NCBI RefSeq assembly: GCF_020731285.1
Contig: NZ_JAJFOW010000032.1
Location: forward strand, 1-64,000
DNA: 64,000 nucleotides
Source of the DNA: Cohnella baijiui
GTDB lineage: Bacteria; Bacillota; Bacilli; Paenibacillales; Paenibacillaceae
Reading direction: 5' to 3'
How positions within the stretch are numbered: position 1 is the stretch's first letter; every line of letters begins with the position of its first letter. Both the position numbers and the translations under genes were made by a program. Below, piece after piece: positions 29,810 to 38,749 of this stretch. Under the pieces are notes generated by a model, which was not told where the DNA came from, made no database searches, and worked only from the letters and a program-made list of their open reading frames with translations.

Positions 29810-30989
29810 AGCGCCGCAACTCCCCGTACATACGCTCCCGCAGGAGCTGCAAGCCCTGTTGTTCTATCTGCACCCTCGAGAGCAAGGTCATCGATGGCAA
29901 GAAGCGCAATCCGACCTCGAATGGGACCGGCTGATGGAGCTGGCCATTCACCATCGCGTTTATCCGCTCCTCCAACACCGCTTCCGCCAACAACGCCCCG
30001 CTTCCTTCCCGCCGGCACTCGAACAGGCACTCGGCAGACTCTGCAGCGAGAATACGTTTCGCATGATGCATCTGACCGCCGAAATGCTCGAAGTGGCTTC
30101 GCTCTTCGAACGGTCCGGGATCCGAACGCTCATGCTGAAAGGTCCGGTCCTGGCGCAGGCGCTTTATGGCGAGCTTTCCCTGCGTACCTCCAAAGACCTC
30201 GATCTGCTCGTGCCGCCGGATCAGGTCGAAGCGGCCGAAGCGCTTCTGCGCAGCCGAGGATACCGGCTGGACGACGACGCGCCCCGCATCATCAACGACC
30301 TGAAGTGGAAGACGCATCATGTCTCTTACACGCACATCCATACAGGCGTTCAAATCGAGCTGCACTGGAATCTGAACCCGGATACCCGCGGAGAACCGGA
30401 ATTCGACGAGCTGTGGAACCGCCGCAGCGAAGCCGCGTTCTCCGGTCGAACGGTCTATTACCCGGGCCGTGAAGATTTGTTCATCTACCTCGTCGCGCAC
30501 GGCGCCCGGCATGGCTGGTTCCGCCTGCGGTGGCTCATGGATTTCGACAGAATGCTTCAGCTTCCGCTGCAATGGGATTTGCTGTATCGCCTGCTGGAGC
30601 GCAACGAATGCCGGCGTCTGGCCGGCCAAGCCGCGATTCTATGCGAGAAGCTGCTCCATACGCCAATACCGGCGCCGCTGCGGCCGTTTATGCTGCAAAG
30701 ATCGTCCGGTCGTCTGGCGCGCCAAGCATTCGAGATCATCCGCGATCTCGTCCGTCTGGCTCCGAAACCTTCCAGCCATGATGTGAACAAGCATTACCGG
30801 GGGTACGTCCTCGGGACGATGTCCCTTCGGCAAAAAGCCATTTTCGCGCTCGGGAAGCTTTACCCCAGCTCCTGGGATGCGCAGCTGCTGCCCTTGCCGC
30901 GCAAGCTGCATTTCATGTACTTCCTCTTGCGTCCCTTTCTGTGGTATTGGAGGCGGCGCAGGACCGGGCGTCCGAACATGGAGGGCTGA
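29802..30989 (+). CDS. Nucleotidyltransferase family protein of the lasso cluster
   Basis: A 395-residue protein of the nucleotidyltransferase fold often found in Bacillota lasso clusters. The core is IRTLMLKGPVLAQALYG and LRTSKDLDLLV, where the DLDLLV acidic pair would bind metal. Its role in lasso maturation is unsettled; modification of the phosphorylated C-terminus is one idea for the family. Overlaps B2 by 8 bases. Confidence 0.85.
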   Translation: MGEAPQLPVHTLPQELQALLFYLHPREQGHRWQEAQSDLEWDRLMELAIHHRVYPLLQHRFRQQRPASFPPALEQALGRLCSENTFRMMHLTAEMLEVASLFERSGIRTLMLKGPVLAQALYGELSLRTSKDLDLLVPPDQVEAAEALLRSRGYRLDDDAPRIINDLKWKTHHVSYTHIHTGVQIELHWNLNPDTRGEPEFDELWNRRSEAAFSGRTVYYPGREDLFIYLVAHGARHGWFRLRWLMDFDRMLQLPLQWDLLYRLLERNECRRLAGQAAILCEKLLHTPIPAPLRPFMLQRSSGRLARQAFEIIRDLVRLAPKPSSHDVNKHYRGYVLGTMSLRQKAIFALGKLYPSSWDAQLLPLPRKLHFMYFLLRPFLWYWRRRRTGRPNMEG

Positions 30990-30991
30990 CG

Positions 30992-32788
30992 ATGAAGGAA
31001 CTCATCTTTTATTTCAAGAAGCTGCACGCCTCGGCCGGCATCTGGCTGTACATCAACCTGATCGGCATGATTCTGATCAGCTCGCTCGAAGGGATCGGGA
31101 TTTATTTGCTCGTCCCGATGCTCAGCATTATGGGGTCGTTTAACGTCGACCTCGGCAGCATTCCCTACGTGGACCGGGTGATGTCTGCCCTTCACCGGAT
31201 CGACCCCGGCGTCCAGCTGCCCCTTCTGCTCGGCATCTACGCCGTCATCATCATCGGCCAGGCGCTTCTGCAGCGCCTGCAGCAAATGCAGAGCAGCCGA
31301 ATCAACCAGACGTTCATTCGGCTATTGAGATTGGACATCTATCAGCAACTGCTTGCCTCCTCGTGGCATTTTTTCGTGAGAAAGCGGAAGTCTGATTTCT
31401 ATCATATTTTGACAAACGAACTGGCGCGGGTTGCGGTAGGCACGGTTCAGGCCATGACCTTCCTCACCTCGATCGTGTTCACCGTCATTCAAATCGGCCT
31501 CGCGCTGGTCCTCTCCGCCAAGCTCACCCTGCTCGTCCTCGCTTGCGGCATCGGCTTCGTGCTGTTTTCCCGCCGCTTCGTGCGGAGCGCCAAGCGGCTC
31601 GGCGCCCGAATGACCGACCTGTCGCAGGGGTATTTCGCCGCGGTGAACGACAGCTTCAACGGCATCAAGGACATCAAGAGCAATCGGATGGAAGCGACGC
31701 AGCTGCAGTGGTTTCGCCGGCTGAACCGGCAGATGGAGGACAACGCGAACCAGTTTGTCCGCAACCAGTCGATGAGCCAGTTTTTCTACAAAGTCGCCTC
31801 GGCGCTGTTGATCGTACTGTTCGTGTTTGTCTCGTTCGAGGTGATGCACGTGAAGACGGAGCAGCTCGTGATGATCGTCCTCATCTTCACCCGCCTGTGG
31901 CCGCGCTTCACCTCCCTGCAGAACAGCATCGAGCAGATGGTGGCGGCGATCCCCGCCTTCCGCAGCCTGAACGATCTCCATCGGGAATGCGAAGCGGTCA
32001 AGGAGATGGATATCGAAGCGCAGGCGAGTCAAACGGAGCGCTTCGAGATTCGCCATTCGCTCGTCTGCCAGAACGTCTCGTTCCGTTTCGACCGGCAGTC
32101 GCCGGTCTATGCGCTGCAGGATATTGAGCTGACCATCCCGGCCAACCGCACGACCGCGATCGTCGGCAAATCCGGCGCGGGCAAGAGCACGCTAATCGAC
32201 GTGTTGATCGGGCTGTTCGAGCCGGAGCGCGGCGCCGTTCTGATCGACGGGGTGCCGCTGTCGCGCGACAAGCTGACGTCCTTCCGCAACTCGATCAGCT
32301 ACGTTTCGCAGGACCCGTTCCTGTTCAACGCGAGCATCCGCGACAATCTGACGATGGTCGCGCCGAACGCCGGCGAGTCCGAGCTCTGGCAGGCGCTGAC
32401 GTTTGCGGCGGCCCGGGATTTCGTGGAGAAGCTGCCGCAAGGTCTCGATACGGTGCTCGGCGACCGGGGCATCCGGCTTTCCGGCGGGGAGCGCCAGCGA
32501 ATCGTGCTCGCCCGCGCCATGCTGCGCAAGCCGTCGATCCTCGTGCTGGACGAGGCGACGAGCGCCCTGGATAACGAGAACGAGGCGATCATCCAGAAGG
32601 CGCTGGACCGATTGAAAGGAAGCCTGACGATCGTCGTGATCGCCCACCGGCTGTCGACGATCCGAAATGCGGATCAAGTCGTCGTCGTGGAGCAGGGCCA
32701 GATCATTCAACAAGGGGAGTACGTCCAGCTCTCCAAAGAGTCCAAGGGCATGTTCAGCCGGTTGTTGGCCTATCAAGCGGAAGCGTAG
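30992..32788 (+). CDS. ABC exporter of the lasso peptide
   Basis: A 598-residue fused exporter. Residues 1-330 hold six membrane helices; the ATPase domain has Walker A GKSGAGKST (about 392-400), signature LSGGERQRIV (about 497) and Walker B ILVLDEATSALD. It lacks a C39 peptidase domain, as usual for lasso exporters, which carry the mature peptide and confer immunity. ATG start after GAGGGCTGAC. Confidence 0.93.
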   Translation: MKELIFYFKKLHASAGIWLYINLIGMILISSLEGIGIYLLVPMLSIMGSFNVDLGSIPYVDRVMSALHRIDPGVQLPLLLGIYAVIIIGQALLQRLQQMQSSRINQTFIRLLRLDIYQQLLASSWHFFVRKRKSDFYHILTNELARVAVGTVQAMTFLTSIVFTVIQIGLALVLSAKLTLLVLACGIGFVLFSRRFVRSAKRLGARMTDLSQGYFAAVNDSFNGIKDIKSNRMEATQLQWFRRLNRQMEDNANQFVRNQSMSQFFYKVASALLIVLFVFVSFEVMHVKTEQLVMIVLIFTRLWPRFTSLQNSIEQMVAAIPAFRSLNDLHRECEAVKEMDIEAQASQTERFEIRHSLVCQNVSFRFDRQSPVYALQDIELTIPANRTTAIVGKSGAGKSTLIDVLIGLFEPERGAVLIDGVPLSRDKLTSFRNSISYVSQDPFLFNASIRDNLTMVAPNAGESELWQALTFAAARDFVEKLPQGLDTVLGDRGIRLSGGERQRIVLARAMLRKPSILVLDEATSALDNENEAIIQKALDRLKGSLTIVVIAHRLSTIRNADQVVVVEQGQIIQQGEYVQLSKESKGMFSRLLAYQAEA

Positions 32789-32800
32789 GTGAAGGAGTCC

Positions 32801-33721
32801 ATGAAAAAATGGATATGGATCGGCGTCTCCATCACCGGTTTTTTGGTCCTGGTGGCGGGCGGGCTGCTGATCTACGCGTATTACTCGCTGCAGCACACGG
32901 CCAAGCAGGTCTATGAGCCGCTCGATCGCCCGCACTACGTGAGCCGGGATACCGAGATCAAGACGGAGAAAATCTCGACGAGCGCCATGTCCTCCTTTAC
33001 GGTCATGATGCTGGGCGTCGACGAGCGGGAGAACGACCGGGGACGTTCGGACACGATCATCTTGCTGACCGTCAATCCGAGCACCGAAAAAGTGCTCATG
33101 TTCAATATCCCGCGGGATACGCGCACGGAGATCGTCGGTCGCGACACCGAAGACAAGATTAATCACGCGTACGCATTCGACGGTCTGGCGGGATCGATCC
33201 GTACGGTCGAGCACTTCCTCGATATGCCGATCGACTATTATGTCGAGGTGAATATGGAGGGTTTCGAGACCGTGGTGGATACGCTAAACGGCGTCGACGT
33301 GAACAATCCGTTCGCGTTCGATTATTCGGGCACGTCTTTTCCGAAGGGGCCGCTGCATTTGAACGGAGCGGACGCGCTGAAATTTTCCCGCATGCGCTAC
33401 GACGATCCGCGAGGCGACTTCGGGCGCAACGAGCGGCAGCGCCAGATCGTGAAGGACGTCATCCGCAGGGCCGCGCAATGGAACAATGCGTTCGATCTCC
33501 CTCAGCTCTTGAAGGACGTCGGCAAAACTGTGAAGACGAACCTCACGTTCGACGAGATGCAGGATCTAATTCTCAAGTACCGCAAGCATATCAAGACGGT
33601 CGACACGACCGAAATCCGCGGCCAAGGCAAAATGATCGGCGGCATTTACTACTATCTCGTGGACCAGCAGGAGCGGGACCGGATCCACGCAGCCATGAAG
33701 CAAACGCTGCAAGGGTCTTGA
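32801..33721 (+). CDS. LytR-CpsA-Psr family ligase
   Basis: A 306-residue membrane-anchored LCP protein. One N-terminal helix (residues 2-25), then the LCP domain: VMMLGVDERENDRGRSDTI, NIPRDTR, KINHAYAF and FSRMRYDDPRGDFGRNERQRQ. LCP enzymes attach polymers from undecaprenyl carriers to peptidoglycan. Position after a polysaccharide operon suggests it anchors that polymer, although it is transcribed with the lasso genes. ATG 32801 is preferred because GAAGGAG precedes it. A strong terminator follows. Confidence 0.92.
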   Translation: MKKWIWIGVSITGFLVLVAGGLLIYAYYSLQHTAKQVYEPLDRPHYVSRDTEIKTEKISTSAMSSFTVMMLGVDERENDRGRSDTIILLTVNPSTEKVLMFNIPRDTRTEIVGRDTEDKINHAYAFDGLAGSIRTVEHFLDMPIDYYVEVNMEGFETVVDTLNGVDVNNPFAFDYSGTSFPKGPLHLNGADALKFSRMRYDDPRGDFGRNERQRQIVKDVIRRAAQWNNAFDLPQLLKDVGKTVKTNLTFDEMQDLILKYRKHIKTVDTTEIRGQGKMIGGIYYYLVDQQERDRIHAAMKQTLQGS

Positions 33722-33766
33722 CGGCAGCTTCGTGATCCGTGCCGGTCTTAGGCTTCCGTTTAAAGT

Positions 33767-33802
33767 CCGTGCCCAGCTCCCGGGAGCTGGGCACGGTTTT
33801 TT
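33767..33802 (+). terminator. Terminator closing the lasso/LCP operon
   Basis: A palindromic stem of about 14 bp, CCGTGCCCAGCTCC (33767-33780) with its complement ending at 33796, then six T. Confidence 0.92.
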
Positions 33803-33934
33803 GTCGTTTCGGGACACGTGGTCTCCGGCAAGCGTTTCCGAAGATACATGACCGACGAACGACTCCCCCGTCGCAAGATGTAACGATCGTCATCCCTGTT
33901 TGGGTCTTTCAGGCCCCTTTTTTTACGATATGTC

Positions 33935-33963
33935 TTGCCAAAAATGATACAATTCGTTACAAT
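33935..33963 (+). promoter_or_regulatory. Promoter of the small CxxC gene
   Basis: TTGCCA (33935-33940) and TACAAT (33958-33963), 17 bases apart. An operator variant lies in the spacer. Confidence 0.6.
33946..33960. promoter_or_regulatory. Operator variant, CxxC gene
   Basis: GATAC-AATTC-GTTAC, with the left arm and spacer identical to the site at 9310 and the right arm altered. A second palindrome CGATACGTATCG (33975-33986), with no spacer, lies 28 bases downstream. Confidence 0.5.
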
Positions 33964-34023
33964 TTCATTGTATTCGATACGTATCGACACAATACGGAGA
34001 TAATCGTGAAATAAGGGGCGGAA

Positions 34024-34287
34024 ATGATGAAGGAAGACACCAGTTTTTACTGCATCGAGTGCGGACGGCTGCGCTCTTACGAACTGGCGAGCATCGTGTT
34101 TCAGACCGGATATTTCAAAGTCGTCTATCCGCTCGGCTCCTGCACCGAGTGCGTGGATCTGCGAAGAGAGATGGGCGAGGCCGACCGGTTCGCCGCCATC
34201 GTCTCCTTCGATCGGGGAAAGCCGTCCTCCAGAGTGCGGACGGGGGACCGGGCCAGCTGGATGAGGGAAGCGGTGTGTTACTCCTAG
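34024..34287 (+). CDS. Small CxxC protein, possible zinc ribbon
   Basis: An 87-residue soluble protein. Two CxxC pairs, YCIECG (near residue 10) and SCTECV (near residue 41), could bind one zinc as in a ribbon; a further Cys lies near the C terminus. I do not recognise the family. It stands alone between terminators with a strong promoter and the shared GATAC operator, which ties it to the exopolysaccharide and lasso genes. It could be a regulator or a structural accessory protein. Confidence 0.65.
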   Translation: MMKEDTSFYCIECGRLRSYELASIVFQTGYFKVVYPLGSCTECVDLRREMGEADRFAAIVSFDRGKPSSRVRTGDRASWMREAVCYS

Positions 34288-34352
34288 CCTCAGGTCCAGT
34301 CTAAAGATCGGCTAAAAACTAGCCCTCAGCTTGGGTACATATAGAGTAATGC

Positions 34353-34361
34353 TGGTATACT
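34353..34361 (+). promoter_or_regulatory. Promoter of the ABC-2 transporter
   Basis: Extended -10 TGGTATACT (34353-34361) with TTGGGT (34331-34336) upstream at 19 bases. Just downstream CTGGT-T-ACCAG (34367-34377) is a small palindrome that could be an operator. Confidence 0.45.
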
Positions 34362-34414
34362 AAATACTGGTTACCAGCTAGCGTACCCTATTTTTCGTAT
34401 TCGGAGGGGAGTTC

Positions 34415-35338
34415 ATGTCTCAAGCACCTGTCGTAAGGCTGCAAGACGTATCCAAACGGATCGGCAGCCGTACGATTATCGACCGTCTCACCCTGGAGGT
34501 CAATCCGGGCGAGGTGTTCGGGTTCCTTGGGCCGAACGGCTCGGGCAAGACGACGACCATCCGCATGATGGTCGGACTGATCACGATGTCCGGCGGAGAC
34601 ATTTCGATTGCGGGACACAGCGTGAAGTCCGCGTTTCCCCAGGCCATCTCGCGCGTCGGCGCAATCGTCGAAAACCCGGAGATGTACAAATTTTTGACCG
34701 GCTATCAAAATCTGGTTCACTTTGCGCGGATGAACCGGAACATCACGAAGCAGCGCATCGACGAAGTCATCGAGCTTGTCGGCCTCCAAGGGCGCATTCA
34801 CGACAAGGTCAAAAAATATTCCCTCGGCATGCGCCAGCGGCTTGGCGTCGCCCAAGCGATCCTGCACCGGCCGTCGTTGCTCATCCTCGACGAGCCGACG
34901 AACGGTCTCGATCCCGCGGGGATTCGCGAGCTGCGCGACTACTTGCGGCGTCTCTCGCGCGAAGAGGGCACGGCGGTCTTCGTATCGAGCCACCTGCTTT
35001 CCGAGATGGAGCTCATGTGCGACCGCGTCGCGATCATCCAGAAGGGTCAGCTGATCGACATCCGCTCGCTGCGCGGCGAACAGACCGAAGCTTCCCAGAC
35101 GATGGAAGAGGTGCTGTTCGAGGTCGACCATCCGGACACCGCGATCGGCGTACTGGAAGGACGAGGGGCGCCGAACGTCACCGAAGGCGGCTTTACGATC
35201 ACGGCGGACCGCGAGACGATCGCGGATCTGAACCGCCGCCTCGTCCTCGCCGGCGTGCGCGTCTACGCGATTCGCGCGAAGATCAAATCGCTCGAAGATC
35301 AATTCCTCGAAGTGACCGGAGGGGAAACCGTTGGCTAA
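34415..35338 (+). CDS. ABC transporter ATP-binding protein (ABC-2 type)
   Basis: A 307-residue ATPase. Walker A GPNGSGKTTT (about 39-48), signature YSLGMRQRLGVAQAI, Walker B LLILDEPTNGLDPAG, then the C-terminal accessory domain seen in BcrA/CcmA-type proteins. It pairs with the permease whose gene it overlaps by 8 bases. Such pairs often export peptides or antibiotics; substrate unknown. Confidence 0.92.
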   Translation: MSQAPVVRLQDVSKRIGSRTIIDRLTLEVNPGEVFGFLGPNGSGKTTTIRMMVGLITMSGGDISIAGHSVKSAFPQAISRVGAIVENPEMYKFLTGYQNLVHFARMNRNITKQRIDEVIELVGLQGRIHDKVKKYSLGMRQRLGVAQAILHRPSLLILDEPTNGLDPAGIRELRDYLRRLSREEGTAVFVSSHLLSEMELMCDRVAIIQKGQLIDIRSLRGEQTEASQTMEEVLFEVDHPDTAIGVLEGRGAPNVTEGGFTITADRETIADLNRRLVLAGVRVYAIRAKIKSLEDQFLEVTGGETVG

Positions 35339-36137
35339 CTTTTGGAATCTCGTCCGGAACGAGAACATGAAGATCTACCGCCGCATCGCCACCTGGATCA
35401 TGATGGGCTTCATCGTCCTCGTACCGATCCTCCTGACCGTTCTGTTCGCGATCTTCTCCGAAGGCAAGCAGCCGAACAACTGGGAAATGATGACGCTCGA
35501 GACGCAAATCCTGTTCCAGCTCATCACCATCTTCACCGTCGTCAAGGCGGCCGAGTCGGTCGCCGGCGAGTTCACGATGGGCACGATCAAGCTGCTGCTC
35601 ATTCGGCCGTGGAGCCGGTCTTCGATCCTGCTGTCGAAGTTCATCTCGGTCGTGTTGTTCGCGCTGTTTTTCTCGCTCGTCAGCTTCGCCGTGACCTGGC
35701 TCATCAACGTCATCGTGTTCGGTTACTCCGCGCATCCGGCAGGGCTCATCCCGCCGAACTCGCCGCTTTCCGACGCGTCGCCTTGGGCGTACGTCCTGAT
35801 GGCCTATCTCGACCAGTTCATCGCGCTTGTCGTGATCGTCACCTTCGGCTTTATGCTTTCTTCGGCCTTCCGGAGCAGCGGGCTCGCGATCGGCTTGTCG
35901 ATCTTCCTGCTGCTGTCGGGCAACCTGGTTTCGGGTCTGCTGGCGATGGCCGACAAGCCTTGGGTCAAGTTCGTCCTGTTCCCGCATCTAGGCTTGACCT
36001 CCTATCTGGACGGAGGCTCGCCGGTGCCGAACTACCCGACAACCTACGGCTTTTCGCTCGCCGTGCTCGCCGTCTACTTCCTCATCTTCAACCTCGTCTC
36101 GTGGACCGTGTTCACCAAACGCGACGTCGCGGGATAA
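35331..36137 (+). CDS. ABC-2 type transporter permease
   Basis: A 268-residue membrane protein with six helices and the ABC-2 pattern (ETQILFQLITIFTVVKAAESVAGEFTMGTIKLLLIRPWSR). TTG start behind GGAGGGG. Partner of the ATPase upstream. A UUCG-capped terminator ends the pair. Confidence 0.9.
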   Translation: MANFWNLVRNENMKIYRRIATWIMMGFIVLVPILLTVLFAIFSEGKQPNNWEMMTLETQILFQLITIFTVVKAAESVAGEFTMGTIKLLLIRPWSRSSILLSKFISVVLFALFFSLVSFAVTWLINVIVFGYSAHPAGLIPPNSPLSDASPWAYVLMAYLDQFIALVVIVTFGFMLSSAFRSSGLAIGLSIFLLLSGNLVSGLLAMADKPWVKFVLFPHLGLTSYLDGGSPVPNYPTTYGFSLAVLAVYFLIFNLVSWTVFTKRDVAG

Positions 36138-36151
36138 ACGAACCTTATCGG

Positions 36152-36179
36152 AAACGGCGCCCTTCGGGGCGCCGTTTTT
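36152..36179 (+). terminator. Terminator after the ABC-2 genes
   Basis: An 11-bp stem AAACGGCGCCC/GGGCGCCGTTT with TTCG loop and T run. Confidence 0.92.
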
Positions 36180-36434
36180 GCAGTGCTCGCATGAATTTAC
36201 TCCGCTCGAGGCTGCCTTTGTTTAATCGGGAAGCGATGATTTATTTGCTCCATATTCGTATACACTTGTCCCAACATCGTCTAAAAAATCAATGACGAAA
36301 TTATAATCCGAGATCAACTTATTTTTGATTATATGAGCATTGCTTTTCGGGAAATCATAAATGAAGGATTCAAGACGCGAAGCAGAGAACGCCGGAATCC
36401 GCTTTTCGTGTTGCCTACCCCGCATTCAACGATT

Positions 36435-36616
36435 TAGATGCAAATGTACATCTAATTTTGCTATATTCCTTCTTAACTACCATATAGTTGCAATCGTACA
36501 ACTAAATGATTCGTTTTCTGCGTACAGGACGGATTTCCGCTAAATTAGATGTACTTTTACAAGTAAATCGCTCTACCCTCCCGAAATGGCCCTAATTAGA
36601 TGTACGAATGCAACTC
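36435..36616. repeat. Four palindromic units at ~50-60 bp steps
   Basis: Each unit is TAGWTG, 8 bases, then CAWCTA or a decayed form. Starts: 36435 (TAGATG/CATCTA), 36485 (TAGTTG/CAACTA), 36546 (TAGATG/CAAGTA) and 36597 (TAGATG/CAACTC). The first two are perfect inverted repeats with related spacers (CAAATGTA, CAATCGTA). Steps are 50, 61 and 51 bases. Confidence 0.65.
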
Positions 36617-36932
36617 ATTTACTGAGCGACCCGAACCGAGCGCAAACAAGGCCCATTGGCATAAGCCAGTTGCGAACCATCGGCCGGAATCCGGCGAATA
36701 TGCACCAAGACCCAACTGATTCATTCGAAACCAGCCTCCCGGTTCGCCATGAGTCCGAGGCAGCCGTCATGGAGTGGAATGGTCGTCAATTGATATGTCA
36801 ATGAAGCCCCATTTAAAACCGCGCTGCTGACTCTCGGATCCCATTATAACCTTATGAGACAGCCTCATCAAATTACCAGTAAAATACGAAATCTAGAAGA
36901 CTCGGCCAACTCGCGTTTCGCATCTATATTCA

Positions 36933-36971
36933 AACGCCAAATAGGCAGCCCGAGGCTGCCTATTTGGCGTT
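36933..36971 (-). terminator. Long perfect hairpin downstream of bactofilin
   Basis: 18-bp perfect arms (36933-36950 and 36954-36971) with a 3-base loop. It may end the minus-strand bactofilin transcript, although the T run on that strand is short. A second imperfect hairpin, GGCGCCGTGGGC with GCCCACGGCGCC (about 37024-37079) enclosing ATCCGA/TCGGAT, lies between it and the gene. Confidence 0.5.
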
Positions 36972-37123
36972 GGGCGGCGCCGTACGAAGGTGCAACCCAA
37001 AAATCGGCTTACTGTTCGCGGAGGGCGCCGTGGGCACCGTGCGATCCGAAAAGGTCGGATTACAACCCGCCCACGGCGCCATGGACTTACGGTACGAGCG
37101 GCCCCGAAGGGCACGCTCGACGC

Positions 37124-37546
37124 TCACCCCGCCTGCCGAGCCTTCTTCTCCGCCTTGTCCCGCTCGGGGGCGGCGGTGTCGACGGGGGCGGCAGCCTTCG
37201 CTTCGCCCATGTGGCTGACGCCGTTCAGTTGACCGCCTTCCTGGACGACGAGCACGCCTGCCGACAAATTCCCGTGGAGCTGCCCGCCAGGGAGGATCGT
37301 CAGCCGCCCCTTGGTCACGACGTCTCCGTATACTTTGCCGGCGATCGTCATGTCCCTCGCGACGACGTTCGAACGGGCGACGCCGCTCGCGCCGACCACG
37401 ACGTCTCCCCGCGTCTCGATCTCGCCTTTGAACACGCCTTCGATGCGGATGCCTGCTTGGGACTTCAGCGCGCCTTCCATCTCCGTTCCTGCGCCTACCA
37501 AGGTGTCGGTCGTGCTGGACGCGAGCTTTTTCTTGTTCTTGAACAT
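37124..37546 (-). CDS. Bactofilin
   Basis: A 140-residue polymer-forming cytoskeletal protein. The central beta-helix of short repeats (about residues 18-105: VGAGTEMEGALKSQAGIRIE, GDVVVGASG, GKVYGDVVTKGRLTILPGG) is the bactofilin domain; the tail is Ala/Lys/Glu-rich and disordered. It lies 4 bases after an M23 peptidase gene on the same strand; such pairs link bactofilin to local cell-wall remodelling and shape. Confidence 0.93.
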   Translation of the reverse strand: MFKNKKKLASSTTDTLVGAGTEMEGALKSQAGIRIEGVFKGEIETRGDVVVGASGVARSNVVARDMTIAGKVYGDVVTKGRLTILPGGQLHGNLSAGVLVVQEGGQLNGVSHMGEAKAAAPVDTAAPERDKAEKKARQAG

Positions 37547-37550
37547 GGAT

Positions 37551-38531
37551 TTAGTCCTCCTTTACGAGTCGCAGATAGGGGAGCGGACTGACCGGCTCGC
37601 CCTGGACGACGACTTGAAAGTGGAGATGCGGTCCCGTGCTCCGTCCCGTATTGCCCAGCTGTCCGATGACATCCCCGCGTTCGACCATGTCGCCTTCCTT
37701 GACTTCCATTTTCCGCAAGTGCATGTACCAGGATTCGACGCCGCTCCGGTGGGTAAGGATAATGTAGTTTCCCCGTTCCGACTGGAATCCGGTCTCCTTC
37801 ACCGTGCCTTCGCCCGCCGCGTAGACCGGGTCTCCCGCGTCGCCGGCGATGTCGATGCCGGCATGGTAGGTCGACCGGCCCGTGAACGGGTCCGTTCGGT
37901 AGCCGAAGCCGGATGTCAGCCGCCGGGAAACGGTCGGCCAGCCGGTAGGTGCCGAGGCGGCGTCAAGCCGTTTCTCCTCCGCCCGCTGCATCGACGCTTC
38001 CATCGTGAGCGTCATCGTGTCGATCAAGGCGTTCAGCTCCTCGAACTCGGCGGGCACCTGGGCCGCCAGCACCGACAAGCCGTCCATCGCGGCGCCATCC
38101 CCCTCTGCCGTCAGCCGGAGGCCGTCCGTATCCGGGCCGGCGTCCATGGGCAGTTGAGCGGAGCTGCCGTACTTGTCGATGAACGTCTTCAGCTTGCTTT
38201 CCAGCGCGTGCAGCTGGACGATGCGCGCCTCGGTGCGGGCCGCCTCCTCCGTCAGCCGCTTCAACTCCTCGCGCAGCCCGCCGATCTCTTCGTCCTTCGC
38301 CTCCTCCGTCCGCTCCATCGCCTGGGACTCGCTCGCCAGGCGGGCTTCCAGCTCGTGGATGCGCTGCAGCGACTTCATTTCGGACCAGACGAAGCAACCG
38401 GCAACCGTGAGCACGGCTGCGGCGGGCAGGGCGATGACCGTTTTGCGCGACACCTGGAATCGGCTCACCGGCCGATCGGCTCCGCGGATCAGCAGGAGCG
38501 ACCATCTCGGTCTTCTCTTCAGCTTTGCCAT
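37551..38531 (-). CDS. M23 family murein endopeptidase
   Basis: A 326-residue membrane-anchored LytM-type enzyme. One helix near residues 33-48, a coiled coil (about 50-110), then the peptidase domain with zinc ligands in YHAGIDIAG (near residue 222) and GPHLHFQV (near 302). It should cut peptidoglycan cross-links. GGAGAGACG precedes the ATG. First gene of the bactofilin operon. Confidence 0.93.
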   Translation of the reverse strand: MAKLKRRPRWSLLLIRGADRPVSRFQVSRKTVIALPAAAVLTVAGCFVWSEMKSLQRIHELEARLASESQAMERTEEAKDEEIGGLREELKRLTEEAARTEARIVQLHALESKLKTFIDKYGSSAQLPMDAGPDTDGLRLTAEGDGAAMDGLSVLAAQVPAEFEELNALIDTMTLTMEASMQRAEEKRLDAASAPTGWPTVSRRLTSGFGYRTDPFTGRSTYHAGIDIAGDAGDPVYAAGEGTVKETGFQSERGNYIILTHRSGVESWYMHLRKMEVKEGDMVERGDVIGQLGNTGRSTGPHLHFQVVVQGEPVSPLPYLRLVKED

Positions 38532-38583
38532 CGTCTCTCCTTTCGGCCGGGGTCTCTATGCGTTGGCGATGGGAACGTCCTAT

Positions 38584-38618
38584 TTGCTATTTATTCTTGA
38601 AAAGGTATGATCATACCT
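38584..38618. promoter_or_regulatory. Divergent promoter region with a 16-bp palindrome
   Basis: TTGCTA (38584-38589) and TATGAT (38606-38611) could serve the cardiolipin synthase gene. The -10 lies in a perfect palindrome AGGTATGATCATACCT (38603-38618), positioned between divergent genes. Confidence 0.4.
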
Positions 38619-38749
38619 AGGGATTTGTCGCGCGGATCCGGCGAGCGCCGGGGTATGCGCGGCGCGTTCGGCGACCAAGCTAGAAGACGGGGGAAGAGAC
38701 AGAACCCGCAACAGAACCGGCAAGGTCGTTACATAAAGGGGGATACCAG

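Larger units (their letters stand above)
36180..37123. other. Long intergenic region with repeats
   Basis: About 940 bases with no convincing gene. It holds a four-copy palindrome array (36435-36616), an 18-bp perfect hairpin (36933-36971) and a second large hairpin (about 37024-37079). Reading frames through it give no recognisable protein. Confidence 0.6.

Noticed and set aside
36434-36616. CRISPR-like array
   Set aside because: Repeats are short (20 bp), degenerate and unequally spaced, with no cas genes anywhere in the window.
36854-38600. Long plus-strand frames opposite bactofilin and the M23 peptidase
   Set aside because: The minus strand holds two well-supported genes with catalytic motifs; the plus-strand translations are shadows.
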